The notes below the pieces were generated by a model that saw only the letters and a list, made by a program, of their open reading frames with translations, did not search any database and was not told the origin of the DNA. Positions 37,853 through 47,344 of a DNA stretch of 64,000 nucleotides are shown one piece after another. Source of the DNA: CADEFX01 sp963840425 (GTDB taxonomy: Bacteria > Pseudomonadota > Alphaproteobacteria > Rhizobiales > Hyphomicrobiaceae); the NCBI GenBank assembly GCA_963840425.1, contig CAWIYZ010000007.1, forward strand, positions 62,001 to 126,000, given 5' to 3'. Position 1 is the first letter of the stretch. Each line of letters opens with the position of its first letter. The position numbers were made by a program, and so were the translations under genes.

Positions 37853-38632
37853 TCAGTTCATGTGCCAGCCGTGGCTGACGATGATGGACTGGCCCGTGAG
37901 CGCATTGGTGCTGAAGCCGGCCAGCATGAGTGCGACCTCGGCAACATCTTCGACCGTGGTGAATTCCTTATCGACGGTCTCGCCCAGCATCACTTCCTTG
38001 ATCACTCTCTCTTCGGAGATGCCGAGCTCTCTGGCCTGCTCGGGAATTTGCTTGTCGACGAGCGGCGTGCGCACGAAGCCGGGGCAGATCACGTTGGCGC
38101 GCACATGGTGCTTCGCGCCTTCCTTGGCGACCGTGCGCATGAGCCCGATGAGGCCGTGCTTGGCTGCGACATACGCCGACTTCAGCGGTGAAGCTTCGTA
38201 GCTGTGCACCGAGCCCATGTAGATGAGGGAGCCAGACGTTCTGCCTGTACATGTGCTTGACGCATGCCTTGGTCGTGAGGAATGCGCCATCGAGGTGGAT
38301 GGCCAGCATGCGCTTCCACTCTTCGAAAGCGGAAAATCCTCGATCGGGTGCACGATCTGAATGCCCGCGTTCGATACGAGAACGTCGATCCTGCCAAATT
38401 TTGCCACTGCGTGGTCGACGCCGGCATCGACCTGATCCTCGTTGGCCACATTCATACCGACGCCGATCGCTGACTTGGTGTCTGCCAACGCATTGGCGGC
38501 ATGGCGCGCCGCCTCGGGGTTGAGGTCGGCGATGATCACGCGGCCATCTGCCTCGAGATAGCGCTTGGCGATTGCATAGCCGATGCCGCTCGCGGCACCC
38601 GTAATAAGCGCAACTTTGCCGTTCAGTTTCAT
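37853..38632 (-). CDS. bdhA: 3-hydroxybutyrate dehydrogenase, two compensating frameshifts
   Basis: This NAD-dependent short-chain dehydrogenase interconverts 3-hydroxybutyrate and acetoacetate. The dinucleotide motif is TGAASGIGYAIAKRY. The catalytic Ser and Tyr-x3-Lys lie in MGSVHS and AYVAAKHG. The family tail ends SIIVSHGWHMN. Between about 38235 and 38325 the frame encodes nonsense (SGSACWPSTS...), while the neighbouring frame gives EEWKRMLAIHLDGAFLTTKA, the expected sequence, so two single-base errors cancel. The total length, 260 codons, is exactly normal. The start at 38632 (MKLNGKVALITG) is preferred to 38701. Confidence 0.88.
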   Translation of the reverse strand: MKLNGKVALITGAASGIGYAIAKRYLEADGRVIIADLNPEAARHAANALADTKSAIGVGMNVANEDQVDAGVDHAVAKFGRIDVLVSNAGIQIVHPIEDFPLSKSGSACWPSTSMAHSSRPRHASSTCTGRTSGSLIYMGSVHSYEASPLKSAYVAAKHGLIGLMRTVAKEGAKHHVRANVICPGFVRTPLVDKQIPEQARELGISEERVIKEVMLGETVDKEFTTVEDVAEVALMLAGFSTNALTGQSIIVSHGWHMN

Positions 38633-38746
38633 CAGCTGGCTGCTCCATTGCCTTTCAGCCAAAGCCGCGAATTTTGCCGCCAACTCCGGGCTTCGTGACA
38701 CGGCTCTCGTTGCGACCGGGTGTGCTCATGGTTCCGGCTCCGCGCC

Positions 38747-39529
38747 TCAGTCGATGATGTGATAGCCGCCGTCGATGTACAGCGTCTCCCCGGTGATCAG
38801 CTTCGCCCCGTTCATGCCGAGGAAAGCGACGGCCACGCCGACGTCGTCAATCGAAACAAGGCTGCGGGCGGGCGCCTTTGACTGAGCCTTTTGCAGCAGC
38901 TCGTCGAAGGCAGTAATCCCTGATGCCGCGCGGGTCTTCAGGGGACCCGGGGATATTGCGTGCACCCTGATGCCCTTAGGCCCGAGCTCGGCTGCCAGAT
39001 AGCGCGTTGCCGACTCCAGCGCGGCCTTCACCGGCCCCATGATGTTGTAGTGCTCAACCACCATCTGCGAGCCGTAGTAGGTCATCGTGTACAGGGTGCC
39101 GCCGTTCTTCATGAGAGGCTCGGCCAGCTTGGCCATCCTGATGAACGACCAACACGAGATCTCCATGGCAAGGAGGAATCCATTTTTCGAGCAGTCGACG
39201 ACACGGCCCTGCAAGTCCTCTTTCGGTGCAAAAGCGATCGAGTGCAGGCAAAGGTCGAGCGTGCCCCACTCCTTCCGTATCTTCTCGAATACAGCCTCGA
39301 GCTGCCCTTCGCGCTGGAGATCCAATGGCATGAAGATCGGCGCTTTGATCTGCTTGGCCAGGGGCTCCACATAGGGCTTCGACTTGTCGTTGAGGTAGGT
39401 GACAGCGACCTCAGCCCCGAAAGCGTGAAAGGCCTTTGCGCATCCCCAGGCGATCGACTGATCGTTGGCGATACCGGTGACAAGCACCTTCTTCTCCTTG
39501 AGCAGGGCCAGGGAGGAGAGATCCATCAT
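38747..39529 (-). CDS. fabI: enoyl-ACP reductase FabI-family
   Basis: A 260-residue NADH-dependent enoyl-acyl-carrier-protein (or enoyl-CoA) reductase. It has VTGIANDQSIAWGCAKAF, the family-specific glycine motif, and the catalytic Tyr-x6-Lys in HYNIMGPVKAAL. GETLYIDGGYHIID closes it. The start at 39529 overlaps the ackA stop by four bases, so it is translated with acetate kinase. Most bacteria keep a separate housekeeping fabI; here the gene is part of a catabolic cluster, so it may serve short-chain acyl chemistry rather than lipid synthesis. Confidence 0.92.
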   Translation of the reverse strand: MMDLSSLALLKEKKVLVTGIANDQSIAWGCAKAFHAFGAEVAVTYLNDKSKPYVEPLAKQIKAPIFMPLDLQREGQLEAVFEKIRKEWGTLDLCLHSIAFAPKEDLQGRVVDCSKNGFLLAMEISCWSFIRMAKLAEPLMKNGGTLYTMTYYGSQMVVEHYNIMGPVKAALESATRYLAAELGPKGIRVHAISPGPLKTRAASGITAFDELLQKAQSKAPARSLVSIDDVGVAVAFLGMNGAKLITGETLYIDGGYHIID

Positions 39530-40743
39530 GCTCGTATCTCCTTGAGCTGGGGCGAGGCGTGCGCTCGCAGTGCGCGCAGCGTATGGCTCGCAATCATTAG
39601 CTCCTCGTCGGTGGGAATGACGTAGCAGGCGACACGCGATCCCTTGGCCGAGATCCGCGTCGCGCCTCGGGCATTGGCGGCCGTGTCGAGATCCAGGCCG
39701 AGCCACGACAAGCGCCGTATCACCGCCTCCCGAATGGCTGGCGCGTTCTCCCCGATGCCTGCGGTGAACACGAAGCCATCGATGCCGCCCATGGCGGCTG
39801 CGAGCATTCCCGCAAAGAGTGAGATCCGGTACACGAAATAGTCCAGCGCCAACCTCGCGTGGGCATCCGAGCTGGCGAGCAGCTCTCTTACGTCGTTGCT
39901 GATGCCCGAAAGGCCCTTGAGACCGCATTCGTTGTAGAGAAAGCGTTCGATGGCCTTTGCGCTCATTCCCTTCTCGGACATCAGGTAGAGCACAACGCCT
40001 GGATCGAGCTGGCCCGGGCGTGTGCCCATGGGCAGACCATCAAGCGCGGTGAAGCCCATCGTGCTTTCCACGCTCCTGCCGCCCACGATGGCGCACATCG
40101 AGGCCCCGCTGCCGAGATGAGCTACGACGACCCGGCCCGCTGCAATCTCGGGCGCGATCTCGCCCAGACGTCTCGCGATGTACTCGTAGGAGAGGCCGTG
40201 AAATCCGTAGCGGCGTACGCCCTCCACATAGAGCTGCTCTGGAATAGCAAAGCGGTCCGCGACGGCCGGATGGCTTCTATGGAAAGACGTGTCGAAGCAG
40301 GCGACCTGCAACACATGCGGCTGCCGCTCCAGGACCACCCGAATTGGCCCGAGATTGTTGGGTTGGTGGAGGGGCGCCAGCGGAACGAAGCGTTCGAGCC
40401 GATCCAGCACCGCGTCATTGACGATGGTCGGCTCGCTGTAGTCAGGTCCGCCGTGCACCACCCGATGGCCGATAGCCACAGGCAGCTTTCCGCCGAGCTG
40501 GTTGCGCAAGAATGCGATGACCTCGTTGAGCGCCGCCGGAACGTCGCTTACTTGCGCGGCAGGCGGCGTGTCATCGAGGATGGTCTCTCCCCTGGCGTCC
40601 CTGGCCACCAGTCGGGGACGCGTGCCGATGCCTTCGACCTGTCCCTTCAAATGCCGCTCGAGCCGATCGGCAGTGCCAACAGCAAACAGCTGGAACTTGA
40701 TGCTCGAGCTGCCGGCGTTGAGCACAAGGATGGTTTCGGTCAC
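39526..40743 (-). CDS. ackA: acetate/propionate/butyrate kinase
   Basis: A 405-residue ASKHA-fold kinase that makes or uses acyl phosphate. The signatures are LVLNAGSSSIKFQLF at the start, GHRVVHGG, and TRPGQLDPGVVLYL in the middle, with VAHLGSGASM before it. The gene is intact. It follows the phosphotransacylase by three bases, so together they convert an acyl-CoA to the acid plus ATP, or the reverse. Confidence 0.93.
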   Translation of the reverse strand: MTETILVLNAGSSSIKFQLFAVGTADRLERHLKGQVEGIGTRPRLVARDARGETILDDTPPAAQVSDVPAALNEVIAFLRNQLGGKLPVAIGHRVVHGGPDYSEPTIVNDAVLDRLERFVPLAPLHQPNNLGPIRVVLERQPHVLQVACFDTSFHRSHPAVADRFAIPEQLYVEGVRRYGFHGLSYEYIARRLGEIAPEIAAGRVVVAHLGSGASMCAIVGGRSVESTMGFTALDGLPMGTRPGQLDPGVVLYLMSEKGMSAKAIERFLYNECGLKGLSGISNDVRELLASSDAHARLALDYFVYRISLFAGMLAAAMGGIDGFVFTAGIGENAPAIREAVIRRLSWLGLDLDTAANARGATRISAKGSRVACYVIPTDEELMIASHTLRALRAHASPQLKEIRA

Positions 40744-40746
40744 GGC

Positions 40747-41710
40747 TCAGGCCCTGATTGGCTCTTTCGCCCTACGGCTATGCGCGAGAAGCGCGGCCAC
40801 GGCGCAAGACGCCATGCGCGTGCGCACATTGTCGGCGCGCGAGGTCAATATGACGGGCACTCTTGCGCCGAGCACGATTCCGGCGGCATCGGCCCCGGAG
40901 AGAAATGTCAAGTTCTTGGCGAGCATGTTGCCGGCTTCCAGGTCCGGCACGACCAGGATCTGTGCCTGGCCGGCGACCGGCGACTTGATGCCCTTGATAC
41001 GCGCCGCTTCCGGACTGATCGCGTTGTCGAAAGCAAGCGGGCCATCCAATTCACCGCCCGTGATCTGGCCGCGATCCGCCATCTTGCAGAGCGCGGCTGC
41101 CTCGATTGTCGAGGGAATTCTCGGGCGTCACCGTTTCGACGGCTGACAGTATGGCGACCTTCGGCACGCCGAGCCCCAAACCGGCATAGAGATCGATGGC
41201 GTTCTGGATGATGTCGCGCTTGGCAAGAAGATCAGGCGCGATGTTCACAGCCGCATCCGTGATGAACAACGTCTGCCCATGGGTTGGAACGTCCATGACG
41301 AAGACGTGGCTGATGCGCCGCCCTGTACGAAGTCCCGTCTCCCGTTTCGTGACCGCGCTCAAAAGCTCGTCCGAATGGAGGCTTCCTTTCATCAACAGCT
41401 CGGCTTTGCCTGCACGGACGAGCTCGACCGCTTTCTCTGCTGCCCCCTGACTATGCGGAACATCGATGATTTCGAGGCCTTCAATGCTCAGCCCGAGGGA
41501 CTTCGCGACGGTACGAATTCGCTCCTTCGGTCCGACGAGTATCGGAGCAATGATCCCGGCCTCTGCCGCTTCCAGTGTTCCCCGAAGCGATGTCTCGTCA
41601 CACGGATGCGCAACAGCGGTCGCAAGCGCCGGCAGGCCCTTTGTCGCGGCGATAAGGCGCTCGTATTTCTGGTGTGGGTGGAGCTGGGAGACGACAGCTT
41701 TTCTCGTCAT
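40747..41710 (-). CDS. ptb: phosphate acetyl/butyryl transferase, one frameshift
   Basis: A PTA_PTB family enzyme that swaps CoA for phosphate on a short acyl group. The first part (from 41710, after AGGAGA) has KYERLIAATKG and MKGSLHSDELLSAVTKRETG, then RRISHVFVMD and ILSAVETVTP. The rest (from 41082) has EAARIKGIKSPVAGQAQILVVPDLEAGNML and AGIVLGARVPVILTSRAD, in another frame. One base at about 41115 must be dropped, giving about 321 residues, the size of phosphotransbutyrylase rather than full-length Pta. No enoyl-CoA hydratase domain is fused. Confidence 0.88.
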
Positions 41711-41756
41711 GCTGATGGTCCTCTCCTGAGTCGGATGCAAAAAACGATTGTCCCCG

Positions 41757-42185
41757 TCACCACTTGAGGAAAAGTCCGACCTCTCCCGGCATGCCGTCGG
41801 GAAAGCTGATGATCTCGGCGTGTAGTTTGTATCCGAGCGGATGCAGCTCCTTCTGATAGAATTCGTAGGCCTGCTTTGCGAAGCCTTCGAGCGTGCTCGG
41901 CCACTCTGGGTCCGCAATGTTGATCCGTCGGCCGCTATCCGTGCAAAACGAGCAAGGGAAGGTCAGCGCTTGTACCTGGTGTTGGCCTTGCTCGGCAGCG
42001 ATGCGGACGGCCCTGTTGATGCGATCGATGGCTTCGGGATGAATCCCGCGCGACATAAATGCTTCGCGCAGCTCCCGCTTCTGTTGTTCCTTTTGGCGCT
42101 TGGCTTGCCGCTCCTCCTCCATTTTTGCGATCTCGGCATCGGAGGCGATTTCATTGAGATCGTTGGGGCGTAAGAGACCTGCCAT
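41757..42185 (-). CDS. conserved hypothetical protein of the DUF3141 cluster
   Basis: A 142-residue soluble protein. The first half is a charged helix (DAEIAKMEEERQAKRQKEQQKRELREAF), probably a coiled coil. The second half holds FPCSFCTDSGRRINIADPEWPSTL and EFYQKELHPLGYKLHAEIISFPDG. Two Cys as CSFC might bind metal. I do not recognise a known domain. It lies between DUF3141 and ptb on the same strand. The start at 42185 is chosen because the 18 residues before it look unconserved. Confidence 0.7.
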   Translation of the reverse strand: MAGLLRPNDLNEIASDAEIAKMEEERQAKRQKEQQKRELREAFMSRGIHPEAIDRINRAVRIAAEQGQHQVQALTFPCSFCTDSGRRINIADPEWPSTLEGFAKQAYEFYQKELHPLGYKLHAEIISFPDGMPGEVGLFLKW

Positions 42186-42235
42186 TTGCCTTTGCCCTTC
42201 GGTTTTCACGCTACTCGGTCGGAGCCGCAGTGGGC

Positions 42236-44575
42236 TCACGCGTGCTTTGAAGTCTTGGCCGCATGGGAGCGCACCGAGCGAGCAGCGCCAAAATGTGCTT
42301 TTTGCGCGTCGGGTTCGACACTGCTCTCAAACAGAGCCTCGATCTCGGCTAGGCGGGCTTTGGCCACGTTGGTGGTTGTTCCGACGACGTCGAGCAACTG
42401 ACGCAGGTTGCGCCCTATGCGAGAGGCGAGATCAGGGTCTCGAGCGAGCATGAGGGGGATCGCCTCTACCGCGCGGCGCTCATCGAGCAGCAACATGAAG
42501 AACTGCTCGCGCGCCACCCTCTTGAATTCTGCAAGAGTAAGGTCCTTTCCCGCCTCCTCCCGCAAGCGCCGAAGGAAATTGAAACCGCGCTCATCAACCC
42601 GGTTTTCCGGCATGCGAATGTAGAAGAGTGCGCGCAGCGCTGCCTCGCGCGGCCCTCCTCTGAGGATATTGCCTTTCAGCTCGTCGATGCGTCGGGCAAC
42701 CAAAGCCAGATTTGCAGGGTCCCGTCCGGGTCTGCGGCGCGGGCTCGCATCCGAAGCCTTGAGGCCAACCATCGCTTGCACCAGTGGCGATCCGTACACC
42801 GCATCGAACCACACCTCGGACGCGTGATCGCGCATGTCGCGATAGCCATCCAAGGATGCCTCGATCCAGTCCGCGACTTGGTCCTGCGCTTGCCAGAACG
42901 TGTTCTCCTTCGAGACCGGCTGGCGGTTCTCGCGCACGTCCTCGACAAACGACAGCAGCGGCCGCATCAACGGATTGGTGTGTGAGAACATCTCGTATTG
43001 CAGGCGCAGCGGATGAAATTGACGCATCCACTTGGCATAGCCTTCGTTGGCCCAACTTCGAACCCACGGCTGAACAAACGTGCGATAGAGGCCAAGGTTG
43101 ATCTCCGACACACGGGCAACCGTGGCGAATTTCCGGTCATCCTCCTCGCTGTTGCCACCCAGCGCCCGGATATCGTCAAGGGTTCTGGCTTCGAAGTGAA
43201 CGAGATAGTTGCCGCCGATCAGATCGGCAGACGCATCCTCCTGGTCCTTTGGCATCATGACTGCCTCATAGAGGCCCGGCGGGAGCACGTCGATGAGATC
43301 GATGTTGCTTGCGAACTCGTCGTGCTCTTTCTTGGCGACCGAGCCCGAGACGAAAATGCCGAGATGCCCAATCGACTCGTGAACGGCATAAACAATGGTT
43401 TGACCATGCGCCCGTATGTCGTCGACGCTCGCGTAGAGATCGAGGATCCAATGCAACGCTTGCTGTGGAGGCGTGATGTTGTCCGCTTTCGAGCAGAAGA
43501 CGACGATGGGCGAGCGTATGTTGCGCAGGTCGAGGCGCGAGCCATCCGCCGCGGAAATCTCCGCCGTAGCTAGCTTGTTGCCGACGAACAGCTCATCGAC
43601 GATGAATTGTATTTCCGCGGCGTTGAGCAGGACATGGGCGCCCCACCACTGCTCGAATTCGAGATAGCGCGGCGCCTCGGTGTCGATCTTGGCGTATAGG
43701 TTGTGATGCTTCGTCCAGAATGTGTTGGCTGGATTGAGGTTCTCGAAATTGCTGACGAGCCATGCGCCGTCGAACTTGCCGTTGCCGAGGTCGCTCATCA
43801 TGGCGGTCAGCCAGCTGCCGCCGAGCAGCCCGCCGGTGTATCGCATGGGGTTCTGTCCATGCACACCGGCCCAGTAGGATAGCGGCGAGCCGGCGACGAT
43901 GATGGGGCCGAAAAGCTCGGGCCGCATGGCTGCAACCAGCATCACCGCCCAACCGGCCTGGCAATTGCCGATGACCGCGGGCTTGCCCTCGGCTTCGGGA
44001 TGGAGCGCGATTACGTGCTCGAAAAATTTGGCCTGCGCGCGCGCGATGTCCTCGATGGTCTGGCCGGATACCGGATCGGGCAGGAACCCGATGAAGTAGC
44101 AGGGATGGCCTGCCTTGAAGGCAACGCCGATTTCACTGTCCGGCTTGAAGCCGCCAATTCCAGGTCCGTGGCCGGCGCGAGGATCGACAATGACGAACGG
44201 GCGCTTGGTCGCATCGGTCCGGATGTTGTCGGGCGGCACGACGCGCACCAGAACGTAGTTCACCGGACGCGGCAGCTTGCGGCCGTCCATCAAGAGCTCA
44301 CAGCCGAACTTCAGGACGTGCGGCGCGGATTTTGCTGCATGCTCCTGATATCGCTCGCTCCGCTGCTGCATCACGTCGAGAAGCAGGAACCCCCGCTGGC
44401 TCGCGTCAATCCAGTAAGCCCAGCTGTCTTGAATCCAATGAGCGCCCCATCGGGCAAGAACTGGGTCAAGACCCGTCGAGATAGGCGAATTGGCTATGTC
44501 CAGCTTCACGAAATGTCCCCTCGCAGCTGCAACCTCATGTTGGTTACCGTGCGCCCGAGAGCCAATGGTGGCCAT
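42236..44575 (-). CDS. DUF3141 alpha/beta-hydrolase protein, PHA-synthase-like
   Basis: A large soluble protein of about 779 residues from the ATG at 44575. The N-terminal half is an alpha/beta hydrolase with the nucleophile elbow GNCQAGWAVM (a Cys between Gly residues, as in polyhydroxyalkanoate synthase PhaC). The acidic residue lies in FCSKADNITPP and the His in HESIGHLGIFVSG. The C-terminal 300 residues are helical and specific to DUF3141. The function of the family has not been settled. The cysteine nucleophile and the acyl-CoA gene neighbours suggest acyl transfer or hydrolysis of a hydroxyacyl polymer or thioester. The gene is intact. Confidence 0.88.
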   Translation of the reverse strand: MATIGSRAHGNQHEVAAARGHFVKLDIANSPISTGLDPVLARWGAHWIQDSWAYWIDASQRGFLLLDVMQQRSERYQEHAAKSAPHVLKFGCELLMDGRKLPRPVNYVLVRVVPPDNIRTDATKRPFVIVDPRAGHGPGIGGFKPDSEIGVAFKAGHPCYFIGFLPDPVSGQTIEDIARAQAKFFEHVIALHPEAEGKPAVIGNCQAGWAVMLVAAMRPELFGPIIVAGSPLSYWAGVHGQNPMRYTGGLLGGSWLTAMMSDLGNGKFDGAWLVSNFENLNPANTFWTKHHNLYAKIDTEAPRYLEFEQWWGAHVLLNAAEIQFIVDELFVGNKLATAEISAADGSRLDLRNIRSPIVVFCSKADNITPPQQALHWILDLYASVDDIRAHGQTIVYAVHESIGHLGIFVSGSVAKKEHDEFASNIDLIDVLPPGLYEAVMMPKDQEDASADLIGGNYLVHFEARTLDDIRALGGNSEEDDRKFATVARVSEINLGLYRTFVQPWVRSWANEGYAKWMRQFHPLRLQYEMFSHTNPLMRPLLSFVEDVRENRQPVSKENTFWQAQDQVADWIEASLDGYRDMRDHASEVWFDAVYGSPLVQAMVGLKASDASPRRRPGRDPANLALVARRIDELKGNILRGGPREAALRALFYIRMPENRVDERGFNFLRRLREEAGKDLTLAEFKRVAREQFFMLLLDERRAVEAIPLMLARDPDLASRIGRNLRQLLDVVGTTTNVAKARLAEIEALFESSVEPDAQKAHFGAARSVRSHAAKTSKHA

Positions 44576-44761
44576 CAGCGTTTTTACCGGTTCTTGCGAC
44601 GGGTAACGCCCCAATCCAGAGGTAGTGCACTTTGGGTGCACTTTGGCACCTCGCGGCACAGACGCATGGAACTCGATGGCCGGTGCCCGGCTCGCTCCGG
44701 CGCAGAAGCCGGCGCGCCCGTGGGGCGCCTCACCAGTGCGGTAAATGTGGGCTGGGCGTTC

Positions 44762-45328
44762 CTACATCCAACCGCGAGGATTTGCTGGATCTTGGGCAGT
44801 CAGCCACAACGTCACATGCATCACGCCCCCATCACTATCCTGGCGCATGGGCAAGCCGCTGCGGCGAAAAACTCTGAGCATAGGATGGTTTTCAGCGAGC
44901 ACATCGGCATTCAAAAGCGATACGCCATTGTCGCCAGCGATGCGCACGAGGTGGCGCAAGAGAATTTGCGCAAGGCCGCGTCCCTGATAGTCCTCTGCGG
45001 TTGTGAAAGCCACTTCTGCTGAACGGCGCGGACAGCGGGCGTTGCTTACAATGTAGCGTCCACCGCCAATGACGATATCCTCATTTCCGTTCTTCGTCGT
45101 AACGATCAAAGCCACTACGCGATCGAAATCGACGTCGGTAAATTGCGTGAGCTCCTCCGTCGTCAGCTCCTTCTTATGGTGGAAGAAGCGCGTATAAATC
45201 GCATCGCGGCTCAGTTTGTTGTACGCTTTGAGCACGCCATCGTCGTCGTCGCAGCGGATCGCGCGCACTGAGACCGGAGTTCCGTCCCTGAGGTTTTCAG
45301 CTGCGATGTAATTTCGAGGATTGGTCAC
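44762..45328 (-). CDS. GNAT-family acetyltransferase
   Basis: A 188-residue acetyltransferase resembling the GNAT domain of protein acetyltransferases (Pat-like). Features are VSVRAIRCDDDDGVLKAYNKLS, TRFFHHKKELT, and the acetyl-CoA loop DYQGRGLAQILL. No nucleotide-binding or CoA-ligase domain is attached. Next to an acetate kinase-phosphotransacylase cluster it might modify those enzymes, but this is only a guess from position. Confidence 0.85.
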   Translation of the reverse strand: MTNPRNYIAAENLRDGTPVSVRAIRCDDDDGVLKAYNKLSRDAIYTRFFHHKKELTTEELTQFTDVDFDRVVALIVTTKNGNEDIVIGGGRYIVSNARCPRRSAEVAFTTAEDYQGRGLAQILLRHLVRIAGDNGVSLLNADVLAENHPMLRVFRRSGLPMRQDSDGGVMHVTLWLTAQDPANPRGWM

Positions 45329-45359
45329 ATTGCAGTGTCCAAGCAGTCCAATGGCGCCC

Positions 45360-45623
45360 TCAACGTCGCGCGCGTTTGGCTACTTCGTTGGCTGACACCT
45401 CACCGGCGGCAACCAAGGCGTTGACACAAGCTCGCGACAGCTTGCGTTGGTTGGCGCGCATGCAACGGCGGACTCCGCGTCCGTCCGGGTCGTGCTGGCT
45501 GCAATGCGCCATATAGTCGTTGGCGCAGCCCATCTCCACGCGGCCATCAACGGCTGAGGCCGGGGTCGGCACGAAGAGTGAGGTAGCCAGGATCAGAGTT
45601 CCAACAAGCATATAGGTCTGCAT
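45360..45623 (-). CDS. small secreted cysteine-rich-repeat protein
   Basis: An 87-residue protein with a signal peptide of about 24 residues (MQTYMLVGTLILATSLFVP..ASA) and four Cys in the mature part: MGCANDYMAHC, RRCMRANQR and SRACVNAL. The arrangement matches the cysteine-rich repeat found in small periplasmic proteins of Rhizobiales. The start at 45623 follows GGAGG. The function is unknown. Confidence 0.75.
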   Translation of the reverse strand: MQTYMLVGTLILATSLFVPTPASAVDGRVEMGCANDYMAHCSQHDPDGRGVRRCMRANQRKLSRACVNALVAAGEVSANEVAKRARR

Positions 45624-45917
45624 CAAGTTGCCTCCTGCAGCGGCACGATGGCGAGGTGAAGCGCCGCAACAACGCCCGGCGCGGCAGGCACGGTGACCAG
45701 CCACAGCCAGCCTGTGCTGAGATCGTGCCGATGCCTATCAGGGGACTGCCTGATGTTGGGCGATTGAACCCCTTATCCGGGGAAAACGTGGCTGCTCTGT
45801 CGGCTGTGCGCTTCTAAGTTGCCTGCGCAGGGCGCTGCGAACGCTTGCACGGACTTTCGGCAAAGTGAATTGTAGCCAACGCCGACTGCGCACGAACGCG
45901 AGAGCCCTCACCGGCAG

Positions 45918-47019
45918 CTAAGCTTCCGTGTGGCTCTTCTCGCCGGCAGCTTCACTCTCTTGCATCCACGCCTTGAACAATTCCCACGCAACAGACAGAA
46001 CAATTGGCCCGACAAATAGCCCGATTATTCCGTAGGCAATGATGCCGCCCACCACGCCCAGTACGATCACCAGCATCGGCGTAGTCAGCCCGCGCGCCAT
46101 GAGAATAGGTCTGAGAATATTATCCATCACACCGACCACAACCATGTAGAGAGTGAAAATCAGGGCATGGACCGTCTCCATGGTCGTCCAGCTCCAGATC
46201 ACAATCGGTATGAGCAGGATCCCTGGTCCTACCTGGGCGATGGCCAACAGTAGGGCCAGAAAAGCGAAGACGCCTGCGGCGGGAACGCCTGCGGCCAGGA
46301 ACCCCACGCCGGCGAGAATCGACTGCAATAGCGCGATGCCGACAACGCCGCGCGAGACGTTACGCACCGTTGCCCCGGCCAATTGCACCATGTCTTCGCC
46401 GCGATCGCTCAGCACCCGGCGTGACAGCGCGCGAAGCGCGTCGACAATGCGCGGCCCTGGGCAAAACAAGAAACCGGCGACTATGATCGAGGCCACGAAC
46501 TCGAGAAGGCCCAGTCCAATATCCTCGGCGATGCTGAGCAATTTGGCAGCGATTGGTTTCAGGTGCGGCGCGATCTGGACCAACATTGCTCCAATATTCG
46601 TAGCAGCCAGAAGTCCACAGCCGGTGGACGTGCTCCCCGATCAACGGCCAGTCCTTGATGGTTGCGGGAGGCTGAGGAACTGAAAACAATCCGGCGTCGA
46701 GCTGTTGCATCAGGGATCCAACACCGCCGGCCAGGCCGAAGCCGAGCCATGTCACGGGGCCGACGACGATCAGCAAGCATAGCGACGTGATGAGCGCTGC
46801 GGCCAACCGGCGGCGGCGCGTCAGCCGTGCCAGCCAGTCGAACACCGGGTAAAGTGCGACCGTCAATATCGCACTCCATAGAACAATGGTCAGGAACGGG
46901 GCGATCACCTTCAGTGACCAGTAGCCTACCAAGCCGAGAAGGCCGAGCCGGATTATGAGGTCTACGTGGGTGACGCCGAGTAGCGTGGGACCAGGGCCAT
47001 CGCCCTTCACTTCGGCCAT
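45918..47019 (-). CDS. AI-2E family (PerM-like) transporter, one frameshift
   Basis: A membrane protein of about 367 residues with eight expected helices. The N-terminal part has SLKVIAPFLTIVLWSAILTVALYPVFDWL. The C-terminal part has LLAIAQVGPGILLIPIVIW and NILRPILMARGL..TPMLVIVLGVVGGIIAYGIIGLFVGPIVLSV, both typical. The two parts are in different frames, joined at about 46610. ATG 47019 is the start. The family includes AI-2 exporters and Na+/H+ antiporters, so the substrate is open. Confidence 0.85.
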
Positions 47020-47024
47020 CGTGT

Positions 47025-47294
47025 TCAACTCAGGCTGCGATACGCCTTACTATTCCTTGGCCGAGGTGTCCGATAATTCAAGCTCACAGCGCCAACGACA
47101 TTAATGTTGGATGCGCGGGGCCTTGCTCCGGCAACAGCAATGATCGACAGCATCGGTGGCGAACGTCTCGTCTCAGAATCTAATCCAAGCGTGCTGGGAT
47201 GGCTGCGCGCCGCCTGCAATTGTGCCGCCAAGTAGCACCCACCCAGGAGGATGATCAGCCCAACCGCATGGATCCACTGCCGCTCGAAGATCAA
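47025..47294 (-). CDS. possible small membrane protein, uncertain
   Basis: An open frame of 89 codons with one hydrophobic segment (HAVGLIILLGGCYLAAQLQA), including a lipobox-like LGGC. It ends next to the AI-2E gene. I do not recognise any family, and the second half looks unlike a protein. It may be chance. Confidence 0.25.
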   Translation of the reverse strand: MIFERQWIHAVGLIILLGGCYLAAQLQAARSHPSTLGLDSETRRSPPMLSIIAVAGARPRASNINVVGAVSLNYRTPRPRNSKAYRSLS

Positions 47295-47344
47295 TCTGAG
47301 TGGGCGATCATTGAATCTAAGCTTGGCGACACCTGTTGGCGCGT

